A stretch of DNA of 64,000 nt, from NCBI RefSeq assembly GCF_002002905.1, contig NZ_CP019509.1, positions 3,696,001 through 3,760,000 on the forward strand, in the 5' to 3' direction. A program made the translations under genes and the position numbers. This DNA comes from Aquaspirillum sp. LM1. Its GTDB lineage: Bacteria > Pseudomonadota > Gammaproteobacteria > Burkholderiales > Aquaspirillaceae. Shown here piece after piece: positions 44,441-53,181 of this stretch; position 1 is the first letter of the stretch, and each line of letters starts with the position of its first letter. The notes below the pieces were generated by a model. It was given only the letters and a program-made list of their open reading frames with translations, had not been told where the DNA came from and searched no databases.

Positions 44441-45472
44441 ATGACCTTGAACGGCAAAAAGATCACCGTCCACGACATGACCCTGCGTGACGGCATGCAC
44501 CCCAAGCGCCATTTGATGACGCTGGAACAAATGGTCAGCATCGCCACCGGCCTGGACCAAGCCGGTGTACCACTGATTGAAGTCACCCATGGCGATGGCC
44601 TGGGCGGCTCCTCAGTGAATTACGGCTTCCCGGCGCATACCGACGAAGAATACCTCGGTGCGGTGATCCCGAAGATGACCCAGGCCAAAGTCTCCGCCCT
44701 GCTATTGCCCGGCATCGGCACCGTCGATCACCTGAAAATGGCACGTGACCTGGGCGTACACACCATCCGCGTCGCCACCCACTGCACCGAAGCGGATGTG
44801 TCGGAACAGCACATCACCCTGGCGCGCAAACTGGACATGGACACCGTTGGCTTTTTGATGATGAGCCATATGAACAGCCCGGAGGGCTTGGTCAAACAAG
44901 CCAGGCTGATGGAAAGCTATGGGGCCAACTGTATCTACATCACCGACTCCGCCGGCCATCTGTTGCCCGATGGCGTCAAAGCCCGCCTCGGCGCAGTACG
45001 TGACGCCCTCAAACCAGACACCGAACTCGGCTTCCACGGCCATCACAACCTGGCCATGGGCGTGGCCAACAGCATTGCCGCCATTGAAGTCGGCGCCACA
45101 CGGATTGACGCCGCTGCCGCTGGCTTGGGAGCTGGAGCCGGCAACACCCCCATGGAAGTGCTGATTGCCGTGTGCAGCCTGATGGGCATCGACACCGGGG
45201 TGGATGTGGCGAAGATCACCGACGTGGCCGAGGACCTGGTAGTGCCGATGATGGACTTCCCGATCCGCATTGACCGCGATGCGCTGACCCTGGGCTATGC
45301 CGGGGTGTATGGGTCGTTCCTGCTGTTTGCCAAACGGGCCAGCCAGAAGTATGGGGTGCCGGCGCGGGAGATTCTGGTGGAGCTGGGCCGGCGTGGGATG
45401 GTGGGGGGGCAGGAGGATATGATTGAGGATACGGCGATGACGATGGCGCGCCAGCGCGGGCAACTGGGGTAA
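44441..45472 (+). CDS. mhpE: 4-hydroxy-2-oxovalerate aldolase
   Basis: A 343-residue class II aldolase (HMGL-like TIM barrel). Metal ligand Asp in [15 protein letters not shown] and histidines in [15 protein letters not shown]. Splits 4-hydroxy-2-oxovalerate to pyruvate and acetaldehyde, handing the latter to MhpF. ATG 44441 with GGAG upstream, 20 bp after mhpF. Last gene of the arm. Confidence 0.95.
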   Translation: MTLNGKKITVHDMTLRDGMHPKRHLMTLEQMVSIATGLDQAGVPLIEVTHGDGLGGSSVNYGFPAHTDEEYLGAVIPKMTQAKVSALLLPGIGTVDHLKMARDLGVHTIRVATHCTEADVSEQHITLARKLDMDTVGFLMMSHMNSPEGLVKQARLMESYGANCIYITDSAGHLLPDGVKARLGAVRDALKPDTELGFHGHHNLAMGVANSIAAIEVGATRIDAAAAGLGAGAGNTPMEVLIAVCSLMGIDTGVDVAKITDVAEDLVVPMMDFPIRIDRDALTLGYAGVYGSFLLFAKRASQKYGVPAREILVELGRRGMVGGQEDMIEDTAMTMARQRGQLG

Positions 45473-45483
45473 GGCACCCGCTC

Positions 45484-45519
45484 GGGCGGGAACGCGGTCG
45501 ATTGACGCGTTTTCCGCCC
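45484..45519 (+). terminator. hairpin after mhpE
   Basis: GGGCGG-g-AACGCG ... CGCGTT-tt-CCGCCC makes a two-part stem with a 9-nt loop 12 bp after mhpE. There is no T-run after it, so efficiency is uncertain. The rest of the 230-bp gap to 45706 shows nothing clear. Confidence 0.5.
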
Positions 45520-45705
45520 CACACGGCAGCACAGCCCCCCTCAGCCATCCAGTATTCAGCGCATCACACGCTGCTGATGCCACCCCGTCAGAATAGGGCG
45601 TGCAGTTGTCCTGATCTGTCCGCAATGTGTCCGCATCCCCGCTGGCAAGGCAGGGGCCGCCCGGGTAATCTGCCTGATCTGTTTCCTCCACCGAAAGCCC
45701 TCGCC

Positions 45706-46014
45706 ATGCTGGAACTGCGCCCCACCTGCGAACACTGCAATACACCGCTGCCACCCGACTCCCCCGACGCGCGGATTTGCTCCTACGAATGCACCTTCTG
45801 CGCCCATTGCGCCGACACCGTGCTGGGCCACACCTGCCCCAATTGCGGCGGCGGCTTTGTGCCGCGCCCGATCCGCCCGGCGCGCAACTGGAAAAACGGC
45901 AATTTTCTCGGCAATGATCCCGCCAGCACCGTGGTGAAATACCGCCCGGCTGACCTGGCCGCGCACGCCGAGCTGCTGGCGCAGCTGGCTGATGTGCCGG
46001 CGCAAGCACGTTAA
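45706..46014 (+). CDS. DUF1272 domain protein (cysteine-rich)
   Basis: A 102-residue protein. MLELRPTCEHCNTPLPPDSP, ICSYECTFCAHCADTVLGHT and CPNCGGGFVPRPIRPARNWK match DUF1272. Nine or more cysteines in CxxC pairs suggest zinc ribbons. It has no known function. Stands alone, convergent with the LysR gene. Confidence 0.88.
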   Translation: MLELRPTCEHCNTPLPPDSPDARICSYECTFCAHCADTVLGHTCPNCGGGFVPRPIRPARNWKNGNFLGNDPASTVVKYRPADLAAHAELLAQLADVPAQAR

Positions 46015-46027
46015 TCGCACCATGTCT

Positions 46028-46936
46028 TCAGCGCACGCCAGCCAATAGCCCCTGACACTTCTCCTGCAAAAACTCGCGCAGCAGACGCACGGTAGGCGAC
46101 AGCTGGCGGCGGTCGGCGCACAGCATGTACAGCGGTGCAGGTTCGCCCTGCCAGTCGTGGCATAGGCTGACCAGCCGGCCAGCGGCCAGGTCGGGGGCAA
46201 GGTCGAGCTGGGATTTGTAGATAATGCCATGGCCAGCCACGGCCCAGCGGCGCACCACGTCGGCGTCGTCGGCGCTGCGGTCGCCATGCACTTGCTGGGT
46301 GTGCAGCTGGCCATCGCGCCAGAAGTGCCAGCGGTCATGCAGCCGCTCGCCAATCATGAAGCACAGGCAGTTATGCCCGGTCAGCGCCTGCGGGCTGTCC
46401 GGCTGGCCATGGCGGGCCAGATAGTCCGGCGAGGCACACAGCATGCGCCGGCAGTCGGCGGCCAGTGGCAGCGCCACCAGGCTGGAATCAGGCGGCTGGC
46501 CAAAGCGGATGGCCAGGTCTACCGGCTCGCGGTACATGTCGCTCAACCGGTCGGATACGCTCAGGCGCAGCTGCACATCGGGGTGTTGCTGCTGAAACTG
46601 GTCAAGCCAGCCCAGCGCCAGGTTGCGACCAAAATCCGATGGCATCGACAGGTGCAGCGAATCGCGCAGCAGCGCGCCATCCGGGTGCAGCGCAGCGCGG
46701 GCTTGCTGGTAGGTGTCCAGCAACTGGCGGGCGTGGGTTAAAAACCGCTCACCGGCCTGGGTCAGGCGCAGGCTGCGGGTGGAACGCAGGCACAGCACGC
46801 TGTCCAGCTCATCTTCCAGCCGCTTGATTGCCAGGCTGGCCACGGCAGGCGACAACCCCAGTTCGCGCGCCGCCGCCGACACGCTGCCGCGCTCGGCGGT
46901 GCGGACAAACACTTCCAGATCCTGCATGCCGCGCAT
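46028..46936 (-). CDS. LysR-family transcriptional regulator
   Basis: A 302-residue regulator. ATG 46936 (MRGMQDLEVFVRTAERGSVS) has AGGA at 8 nt. HTH AARELGLSPAVASLAIKRLE, effector domain SLHLSMPSDFGRNLALGWLD, similar to the CrgA/DmlR-type subgroup. Divergent from nfsB (112-bp gap), which it may control. Inducer unknown. Confidence 0.9.
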   Translation of the reverse strand: MRGMQDLEVFVRTAERGSVSAAARELGLSPAVASLAIKRLEDELDSVLCLRSTRSLRLTQAGERFLTHARQLLDTYQQARAALHPDGALLRDSLHLSMPSDFGRNLALGWLDQFQQQHPDVQLRLSVSDRLSDMYREPVDLAIRFGQPPDSSLVALPLAADCRRMLCASPDYLARHGQPDSPQALTGHNCLCFMIGERLHDRWHFWRDGQLHTQQVHGDRSADDADVVRRWAVAGHGIIYKSQLDLAPDLAAGRLVSLCHDWQGEPAPLYMLCADRRQLSPTVRLLREFLQEKCQGLLAGVR

Positions 46937-47048
46937 TTTCAAGTTCCTGTTGAAAGTGAATTGCTGATTGGCAAGTTTATCTGGAAAGTAAAATCGCGCA
47001 CACTGCGGGCTGTCGTGTTCTTCTTTTGCCATCCTGTCGAGGTTTGCC

Positions 47049-47702
47049 ATGAATATTGCCCAGCTTGCCACCCGCCGCTACACCACCAAGTCGTTTGACC
47101 CCAGCCGCAAGATTCCCGCCGAGCAGGTGGAGCAGCTGAAAACCCTGCTGCGCTACAGCCCGTCGTCGACCAATTCGCAGCCGTGGCACTTTGTGCTGGC
47201 CAGCAGTGACGCCGGCAAGGCCAAGGTGGCCGAGGCCACCAGCGGGTTTTATGTGTTCAACGCCGCCAAGGTGCAAAACGCGTCGCATGTGGTGGTGTTG
47301 TGTGCGCGCAGCGAAATCAACGAAGCGCATCTGGCCCGCCTGCTGGCGCAGGAAGATCAGGATGGCCGCTTTGCCACGGCGGAAGCCAAGGCTGGGCAAA
47401 ACAATGGCCGCACTTATTTTGCCAATATGCACCGCTTTGACCTGAAAGACGCGCAGCACTGGATGGAAAAACAGGTGTATCTGGCGCTAGGCACACTGCT
47501 GCTGGGTGCCGCCGCGCTGGAAATTGACGCTTGCCCGATTGAAGGCTTTGACGTGAAGCTGCTCAACGATGCGCTGGATCTGCGCGCCAAGGGGCTTTCT
47601 GCCGTGGTGGTGGTGGCGCTGGGCTATCGGGCGGCGGATGATTTCAATGCGGCGCTGCCAAAATCGCGTTTGCCGATGGATGAGGTGCTGAGCGAGATTT
47701 AA
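47049..47702 (+). CDS. nfsB: oxygen-insensitive NAD(P)H nitroreductase / dihydropteridine reductase
   Basis: A 217-residue FMN enzyme with the NfsB length. RRYTTKSFDPSRKIPAEQVE, LRYSPSSTNSQPWHFVLASS (FMN site) and LEIDACPIEGFDVKLLND are diagnostic. Reduces nitroaromatics and quinones by two-electron steps. Followed by a good terminator at 47731. Divergent LysR gene suggests inducible control. Confidence 0.93.
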   Translation: MNIAQLATRRYTTKSFDPSRKIPAEQVEQLKTLLRYSPSSTNSQPWHFVLASSDAGKAKVAEATSGFYVFNAAKVQNASHVVVLCARSEINEAHLARLLAQEDQDGRFATAEAKAGQNNGRTYFANMHRFDLKDAQHWMEKQVYLALGTLLLGAAALEIDACPIEGFDVKLLNDALDLRAKGLSAVVVVALGYRAADDFNAALPKSRLPMDEVLSEI

Positions 47703-47730
47703 ACTGACCACCGACCATTCCTTGCCGCTC

Positions 47731-47754
47731 ACGGCCCGCCTAGCGGGCCGTTTC
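47731..47754 (+). terminator. terminator after nfsB
   Basis: ACGGCCCGC-cta-GCGGGCCGT followed by TTTCT, 28 bp after the stop codon. A compact 9-bp perfect stem with a short T-run. Confidence 0.8.
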
Positions 47755-47810
47755 TCATCGACTTTGCCTGTGCCGTACAATGCGGCTTTGCGCATGCAGC
47801 GGACCCTCCG

Positions 47811-48404
47811 ATGACCATCACCGTCCTGTTTCCCACCGCCACCGAGGCCAGCCAGTTTCAGCACCCCAGGGTGCGCAGCGTGATTTCCGGCGTCGGGCTG
47901 ACCGCCACCGCCTACGCCACGGGCAAGCTGATTCACCAGGAACGCCCGGACTGGCTGATTCTGGCCGGGATTGCCGGGGTGTACCCGCATGCCGCGCTGT
48001 CGATTGGTCAGATGGCGCTGGTGGCGTCGGAAGTGGAAGGCGATCTGGGGTTCTTTACCCCACAGGGCTTTACCCATCTGGCCGAGCTGCCGCTGGACAT
48101 GGACTTTGCACGTCGCCACACCCTGCGCTGTCCGCATGTTGAAGCCGTCAGCGGTTTTCAGCTGGCGCGCAGCCTGTCATTGAACGCGGCAATGGCACCG
48201 TTTGTGAACAGTGCGGCGGTGGACATTGAAAACATGGAAGGTGCCGCATTCTTTCATGTCTGCCTGCAGGAAAATGTCCGCTTTTTGCAGCTGCGCGCCA
48301 TTTCCAATGTGGTGGCACCGGGGCACGACGACTGGGACATGGCCGGTTCGGTGCAGGCGCTGACCGAGGGTTTGCACCAGTTGCTGGGCCAGTTGGACGG
48401 GTAA
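47811..48404 (+). CDS. futalosine hydrolase-like nucleosidase (phosphorylase superfamily)
   Basis: A 197-residue PNP/UDP-family protein. It shows VISGVGLTATAYATGKLIHQ, LILAGIAGVYPHAALSIGQM and the purine-ribose site VDIENMEGAAFFHVCLQEN. The closest family by pattern is MqnB-like futalosine hydrolase; an MTA/SAH nucleosidase is the alternative. MqnB acts in the alternative menaquinone pathway, but no other mqn gene is in the window. Monocistronic between two hairpins. Confidence 0.7.
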   Translation: MTITVLFPTATEASQFQHPRVRSVISGVGLTATAYATGKLIHQERPDWLILAGIAGVYPHAALSIGQMALVASEVEGDLGFFTPQGFTHLAELPLDMDFARRHTLRCPHVEAVSGFQLARSLSLNAAMAPFVNSAAVDIENMEGAAFFHVCLQENVRFLQLRAISNVVAPGHDDWDMAGSVQALTEGLHQLLGQLDG

Positions 48405-48491
48405 GCGTAGCCCCCCTCCTGGCGTTGTTGCGCGACCTTGCCATGTCTGCGGCCTTGCGCTGCAATCTGAGGATCTGACGGCGTGGCGCAT

Positions 48492-48517
48492 AAAAAAAGC
48501 CCGCCATGACGGCGGGC
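48492..48517 (-). terminator. terminator of mmsA
   Basis: GCCCGCC-atgac-GGCGGGC (48499-48517), with T7 on the minus strand. 66 bp beyond the mmsA stop. It could also stop plus-strand transcription from the nucleosidase gene, though without a T-run. Confidence 0.85.
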
Positions 48518-48582
48518 CCAACTCTCAAGGGAAACGTTTTCCGACAGCGGACTTCCCGGTACGCCGCCGGCATGCAGTGCGC

Positions 48583-50073
48583 TTACTTCATGGTGGGCAT
48601 GACAAATTCCGCACCGCTGGCACGCTGCGGCCAGCGGGTGGTGACGGTTTTCAGCCGGGTGTAGAAGCGCACACCCTCCATGCCATGAACGTGCTGGTCG
48701 CCAAACAGTGACGCTTTCCAGCCACCAAAGCTGTGAAACGCCATCGGTACCGGAATCGGCACATTCACCCCCACCATGCCGGCCTGAACCCGATGGGCAA
48801 AAGCGCGCGCAGTGGCACCGTCGCGGGTGAACAGGCTGGTGCCGTTGCCATACGGGTGATCGTTGATCAATTGCAGCGCCTGCTCAAAGCTGGCCACCCG
48901 CACCACGGCCAGTACCGGGCCAAAAATTTCTTCGCGGTAAATGGTCATCTCCGGGGTGACGTGGTCAAACAGCGTGCCACCCAAAAAGAAGCCCTGCTCG
49001 CAGCCGGGCACGCTCAGCGTGCGGCCATCCACCACCAGTTGCGCGCCTTCGGCCACGCCGCTGTCGATATAGCCGGCCACCTTGGCGCGGTGCTCGGCGG
49101 TGATCAGCGGGCCCATTTCGGCATCGGGCACTGTGCCAGCGTTGACCTTCAGCGCACGCACCCGCTCGGCCAGCTGCGCCACCAGCGCATCGCCCACCTC
49201 ACCCACCGCCAAGGCCACCGAAATGGCCATGCAACGCTCGCCGGCTGAGCCATACGCCGCGCCCATCAGCGCGTCTACGGTCAGCTCCAGGTCGGCGTCC
49301 GGCATCACCACCATATGATTCTTGGCCCCGCCCAGCGCCTGCACGCGCTTGCCGTGGTGCGCGCCGGTTTCGTAGATATAGCGGGCAATCGGTGTCGAGC
49401 CGACAAAGCTCACCGCCTGCACGTCCGGGTGGGCCAGCAGCGCATCCACGGCGGTCTTGTCGCCGTGCAGCACAGTGAACACCCCAGCCGGCAAGCCGGC
49501 CTCGGCCAGCCAGTCAGCCAGCAACAGACTGGCCGACGGATCGCGCTCGGACGGCTTGAGCACAAAGCAGTTGCCGCAGGCCAGCGCCACCGGGATCATC
49601 CACAACGGCACCATGGCCGGAAAATTGAACGGCGTGATGCCGGCCACCACCCCCAGCGGCTGGCGGGTGGCGTAGCTGTCAATGCCCGAGCCCACTTCCT
49701 CGGTGTAATCACCCTTGAGCAAATGCGGAATGCCGCAGGCAAACTCCACCACCTCCAGACCACGGGTGACCTCGCCCAGCGCGTCGCTGACCACTTTGCC
49801 GTGTTCACGGCTGATGCATTCGGCCAGTTGCAACTGGCGGGCTTCCAGAATTTCCTTGAAACGGAACATCACCCGCGCCCGCTTCAGCGGCGGGGTGGCG
49901 GCCCAGGCTGGCCACGCCGCCTGCGCGGCGGCCATGGCAGCCTGCACATCAGCCACACTGGCCAACGGCACCTCAGCCACTGCCTCACCCAAGGCCGGGT
50001 CAAACACCCGCGCCCACCGCGCGCCCTCACCCAAGGTGCGCTCACCTGCCCAATAATGCGGAATCTGTTTCAT
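48583..50073 (-). CDS. mmsA: CoA-acylating methylmalonate-semialdehyde dehydrogenase
   Basis: A 496-residue aldehyde dehydrogenase. ATG 50073 ([17 protein letters not shown]) fits family members; the frame is open further into the repeat array. [16 protein letters not shown] is the NAD region, and the catalytic Cys is in [18 protein letters not shown], the MmsA/IolA signature. It converts malonate or methylmalonate semialdehyde to acetyl- or propionyl-CoA. With the omega-aminotransferase at 51685 it could complete beta-alanine or 3-aminoisobutyrate breakdown. A 1.2-kb repeat array now separates them. Confidence 0.93.
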   Translation of the reverse strand: MKQIPHYWAGERTLGEGARWARVFDPALGEAVAEVPLASVADVQAAMAAAQAAWPAWAATPPLKRARVMFRFKEILEARQLQLAECISREHGKVVSDALGEVTRGLEVVEFACGIPHLLKGDYTEEVGSGIDSYATRQPLGVVAGITPFNFPAMVPLWMIPVALACGNCFVLKPSERDPSASLLLADWLAEAGLPAGVFTVLHGDKTAVDALLAHPDVQAVSFVGSTPIARYIYETGAHHGKRVQALGGAKNHMVVMPDADLELTVDALMGAAYGSAGERCMAISVALAVGEVGDALVAQLAERVRALKVNAGTVPDAEMGPLITAEHRAKVAGYIDSGVAEGAQLVVDGRTLSVPGCEQGFFLGGTLFDHVTPEMTIYREEIFGPVLAVVRVASFEQALQLINDHPYGNGTSLFTRDGATARAFAHRVQAGMVGVNVPIPVPMAFHSFGGWKASLFGDQHVHGMEGVRFYTRLKTVTTRWPQRASGAEFVMPTMK

Positions 50074-50210
50074 GCTGGGGAACACTCCATCGCAAATCAT
50101 CACCATCCCACCACCAGCTGGCGATGGGGAAATTCTTATCTTCACAGCGGATTTTGGGCGCTTGGCACGATTACCGCGCTCCATGCACCGCTCATCGCGC
50201 TCCACCTCGT

Positions 50211-51300
50211 CATTCCCGCGCAGGCGGGAATCCAGACACTCGCCACGGTGTGGTACGGGTGAATGCTCAACAAATGCTGGCAAAAGCCTGTTTCCCCGTC
50301 GGCACGCCGTAGAGGCTTGCCTGGGTCCCCGCCTGCGCGGGGACGACGCGGCGGAGGGTGTCAATCGGCCAGCGTGACGCCACTGCTGTGCTACGCCATT
50401 GCTCCGCCATGTCCATTCACCCTCCACCCGTCGCGTTTATTTATGCACCACCCGTTGCGCCCCACTCCGTCATTCCCGCGCAGGCGGGAATCCAGGCACT
50501 CGCCACGGCGTGGTACCTGCTCATGCTCAACAAATGCTGGCAAAAGCCAGCCTCCCCGTCGGCACGCCGTGGAGACCTGCCTGGGTCCCCGCCTGCGCGG
50601 GGACGACGCGGCGGAGGGTGTCAATCGGCCAGCGTGACGCCACTGGTGTACTACGCCATTGCTCCGCCATGTCCATTCACCCTCCACCCGTCGCGTCTAT
50701 TTATGCTCCACCCGTTGCGCCCCACTCCGTCATTCCCGCGCAGGCGGGAATCCAGACACTCGCCACGTTGTGGTACGGGTGAATGCTCAACAAATGCCGG
50801 CAAAAGCCAGCCTCCCCTCCTGCACGCCGTGGAGGCTTGCCTGGGTCCCCGCCTGCGCGGGGACGACGCGGCGGAGGGTGTCAATCGGCCAGCGTGACGC
50901 CACTGCTGTGCTACGCCATTGCTCCGCCATGTCCATTCACCCTCCACCCGTCGCGTTTATTTATGCACCACCCGTTGCGCCCCACTCCGTCATTCCCGCG
51001 CAGGCGGGAATCCAGGCACTCGCCACGTTGTGGTACGGGTGAATGCTCAACAAATACCGGCAAAAGCCAGCCTCCCCTCCTGCACGCCGTGGAGGCTTGC
51101 CTGGGTCCCCGCCTGCGCGGGGACGACGCGGCGGAGGGTGTCAATCGGCCAGCGTGACGCCACTGCTGTGCTACGCCATTGCTCCGCCATGTCCATTCAC
51201 CCTCCACCCGTCGCGTTTATTTATGCTCCACCCGTTGCGCCCCACACCGTCATTCCCGCGCAGGCGGGAATCCAGACACTCGCCACGGTGTGACGTCGGC
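50211..51300. repeat. 260-bp tandem repeat array (4 full units plus a partial)
   Basis: The marker CATTCCCGCGCAGGCGGGAA recurs at 50211, 50471, 50731, 50991 and 51251, exactly 260 bp apart. Units are near-identical, with a few substitutions. Each holds two palindromes, ATTCCCGCGCAGGCGGGAAT and GTCCCCGCCTGCGCGGGGAC, and AT-rich TCGCGTTTATTTATG. Open frames inside (98-127 codons) are by-products of the 260-bp period and GC content; none looks like a real protein. Confidence 0.95.
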
Positions 51301-51684
51301 TCATGCTTAACACACGGCGGGAAAAGCCAGTTTCCCCGCCTGCGAAGGGACGACGATTTTCTCCGGCATTCCCATGCTGATACAAAGCGCTGCTCGTCGC
51401 GCTTAACCGCTTTACCCCCCGTAAAGCCCGCCGAGCATCGCAGACAGTCAGGGGGCTGTCCGGCACGGTTGTTTGAGCGGCGGCATAGCCGACGCGAGTT
51501 TCCGGGCCGGCCCTGACTGTCGAGAAGCGCAGGGCACCCGAAGGGCGGGCGTCCCGGGTCGCCTTTCTTTGCCTCCTTTCTTTGGCGAAGCAAAGAAAGG
51601 AGGTCGGCTGCGGGACGAACTCCCGCTTTAAATCAAACTCCAGCCGCCCCGCGCATCAGCGCGGCACACCGCCCTCTTTCTGTC
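51301..51684. other. spacer with a 13-bp perfect hairpin
   Basis: About 380 bp downstream of the aminotransferase. At 51572-51603 CCTCCTTTCTTTG and CAAAGAAAGGAGG form a 13-bp stem with loop GCGAAG. The surrounding GGGCACCCGAAGGGCGGGCG and GCGCATCAGCGCGG are further small inverted repeats. It could be a 3' structured RNA or a repeat element. No coding frame was recognised. Confidence 0.6.
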
Positions 51685-52998
51685 TCAACGACACCCCTCC
51701 ACCGCCTCCGCCACCACCGCAAACAAGTGCGCAATCTGCGCCGGCTCAATAATCAACGGCGGCGACACCGCAATCGTGTCCCCGGTAAAACGCACCATCA
51801 CCCCGCGCTCCCAGCACGCCTGAAACACCGCATACCCGCGCGCGCCAGCCGGCTTGCCCGCCCATGGCGTCAGCTCAATGCCGGCCACCAGGCCCAGCGT
51901 GCGCACATCCTTCACCCCCGACGCGCTTTGCAGCGACAGGGCCGTGTCCATGAACACATCCTGCAGGGCTGCCGCACGGGCAAACAGTTGTTCGTCTTCA
52001 TACAGCTTGAGCGTGGCCAGCGCCGCCGCTGCCGCCAGCGGATGGCCGGAATAGGTGTAGCCATGCGGAAACTCAATGGCGTATTCCGGCGCGGCGGCCA
52101 TGAAAGCATCGTGAATTTCCGGTTTGACCAGCACCGCGCCCATTGGCACGCAGCCATTGGTCAGGCCCTTGGCGCAGGTCAGGATGTCTGGCAGCACGTC
52201 AAAGCGGTTGGCGGCCCAGTCGGCACCCAGGCGGCCAAAGCCGGTGATCACTTCATCAAAAATCAGCAAAATGCCGTGGCGGTCGCAGATTTCGCGCAGG
52301 CGCTTCAAATAACCCTTGGGCGGCAAAATCACCCCAGTGGAGCCTTGCATCGGCTCGACAATCACCGCCGCAATGGTGGACGGGTCGTGCAGGGTAACAA
52401 TGCGCTGCTCCAGCTCGTCGGCCAGCTCGATGCCAAATTCCGGCTCGCCCCGGCTGAAAGCATTACGGGCAATGTCCAGCGGGTGGCGCAGGTGGTCCAC
52501 ACAGGGCAGCGACGCCGGAAAATGCTTGCGATTGCCGGCCATGCCACCCACCGCCACACCGCCAAAGTTCACCCCGTGGTAGCCACGTTCGCGGCCAATC
52601 AGCTTGATGCGGGCGGCGTCGCCGCGCGCGCGGTGGTAGGCCAGGGCGATTTTCAGCGCGGTGTCGGCGGCTTCCGAGCCGGAGTTGCAGAAAAACACCT
52701 TGGACAAGCCCTTGGGTGCCATCGCCGCCAGCGCCTCGGCGGCTTCGAATTCCACCGGATGGCCCATCTGGAACGGCGGCGCATAGTCCAGCGTGGCGGC
52801 CTGGTGCTGAATGGCCTCGACAATCGGGCGGCGGTTATGGCCGGCGTTCACACACCATAGTCCGGCGCAGCCGTCCAGCACCTGGCGGCCATCGGCATCG
52901 GTGTAATACATGCCATCAGCGCTGACCAGCATGCGCGGGTTGGCCTTGAACTGGCGGTTGGCGGTAAACGGCATCCACAGGGCATTCATTGCAGTCAT
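51685..52998 (-). CDS. omega-amino acid (beta-alanine) : pyruvate aminotransferase
   Basis: A 437-residue class III PLP aminotransferase. ATG 52998 (MTAMNALWMPFTANRQFKAN) with GGAG upstream. Conserved NRQFKANPRMLVSADGMYY, FCNSGSEAADTALKIALAYH, LIFDEVITGFGRLGADWAAN and the PLP lysine in LTCAKGLTNGCVPMG. Sequence pattern fits beta-alanine-pyruvate transaminases, yielding malonate semialdehyde for MmsA. Divergent from a MocR regulator. Confidence 0.92.
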   Translation of the reverse strand: MTAMNALWMPFTANRQFKANPRMLVSADGMYYTDADGRQVLDGCAGLWCVNAGHNRRPIVEAIQHQAATLDYAPPFQMGHPVEFEAAEALAAMAPKGLSKVFFCNSGSEAADTALKIALAYHRARGDAARIKLIGRERGYHGVNFGGVAVGGMAGNRKHFPASLPCVDHLRHPLDIARNAFSRGEPEFGIELADELEQRIVTLHDPSTIAAVIVEPMQGSTGVILPPKGYLKRLREICDRHGILLIFDEVITGFGRLGADWAANRFDVLPDILTCAKGLTNGCVPMGAVLVKPEIHDAFMAAAPEYAIEFPHGYTYSGHPLAAAAALATLKLYEDEQLFARAAALQDVFMDTALSLQSASGVKDVRTLGLVAGIELTPWAGKPAGARGYAVFQACWERGVMVRFTGDTIAVSPPLIIEPAQIAHLFAVVAEAVEGCR

Positions 52999-53120
52999 CG
53001 AAACACTCCAGAAGTCAGATTCAGGCAGGCGGGGGGAATCCAGCGCGCGGCGCACACTGCGTCCAGCCCGGTTGGCCGGCAGCAGCGTGCGCAGAAGCAG
53101 GGGAATATCTTGACGACAAA

Positions 53121-53171
53121 CCCATACAGTTGGCAGTACAGTGATGGCTTATTGCATCGATACTGTATGGG
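53121..53171. promoter_or_regulatory. inverted-repeat operator between aminotransferase and mocR genes
   Basis: CCCATACAGT (53121-53130) and ACTGTATGGG (53162-53171) are exact 10-bp complements 31 bp apart, with an extra half-site CAGTACAGT at 53134-53142. MocR/GabR proteins bind such spaced repeats in the divergent space next to their target. The site ends 10 bp before the regulator's start codon, suggesting autoregulation. Confidence 0.65.
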
Positions 53172-53181
53172 TAAATTAGGC

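Noticed and set aside
50201-51300. Possible CRISPR array
   Set aside because: Units are 260 bp and homogeneous throughout, with no short repeats separated by unique spacers and no cas genes.
50263-51516. Overlapping open frames of about 98-157 codons on both strands in the 260-bp array
   Set aside because: The same frames recur with the repeat period and carry no ribosome site or domain; they result from tandem duplication and GC-rich codons, not genes.
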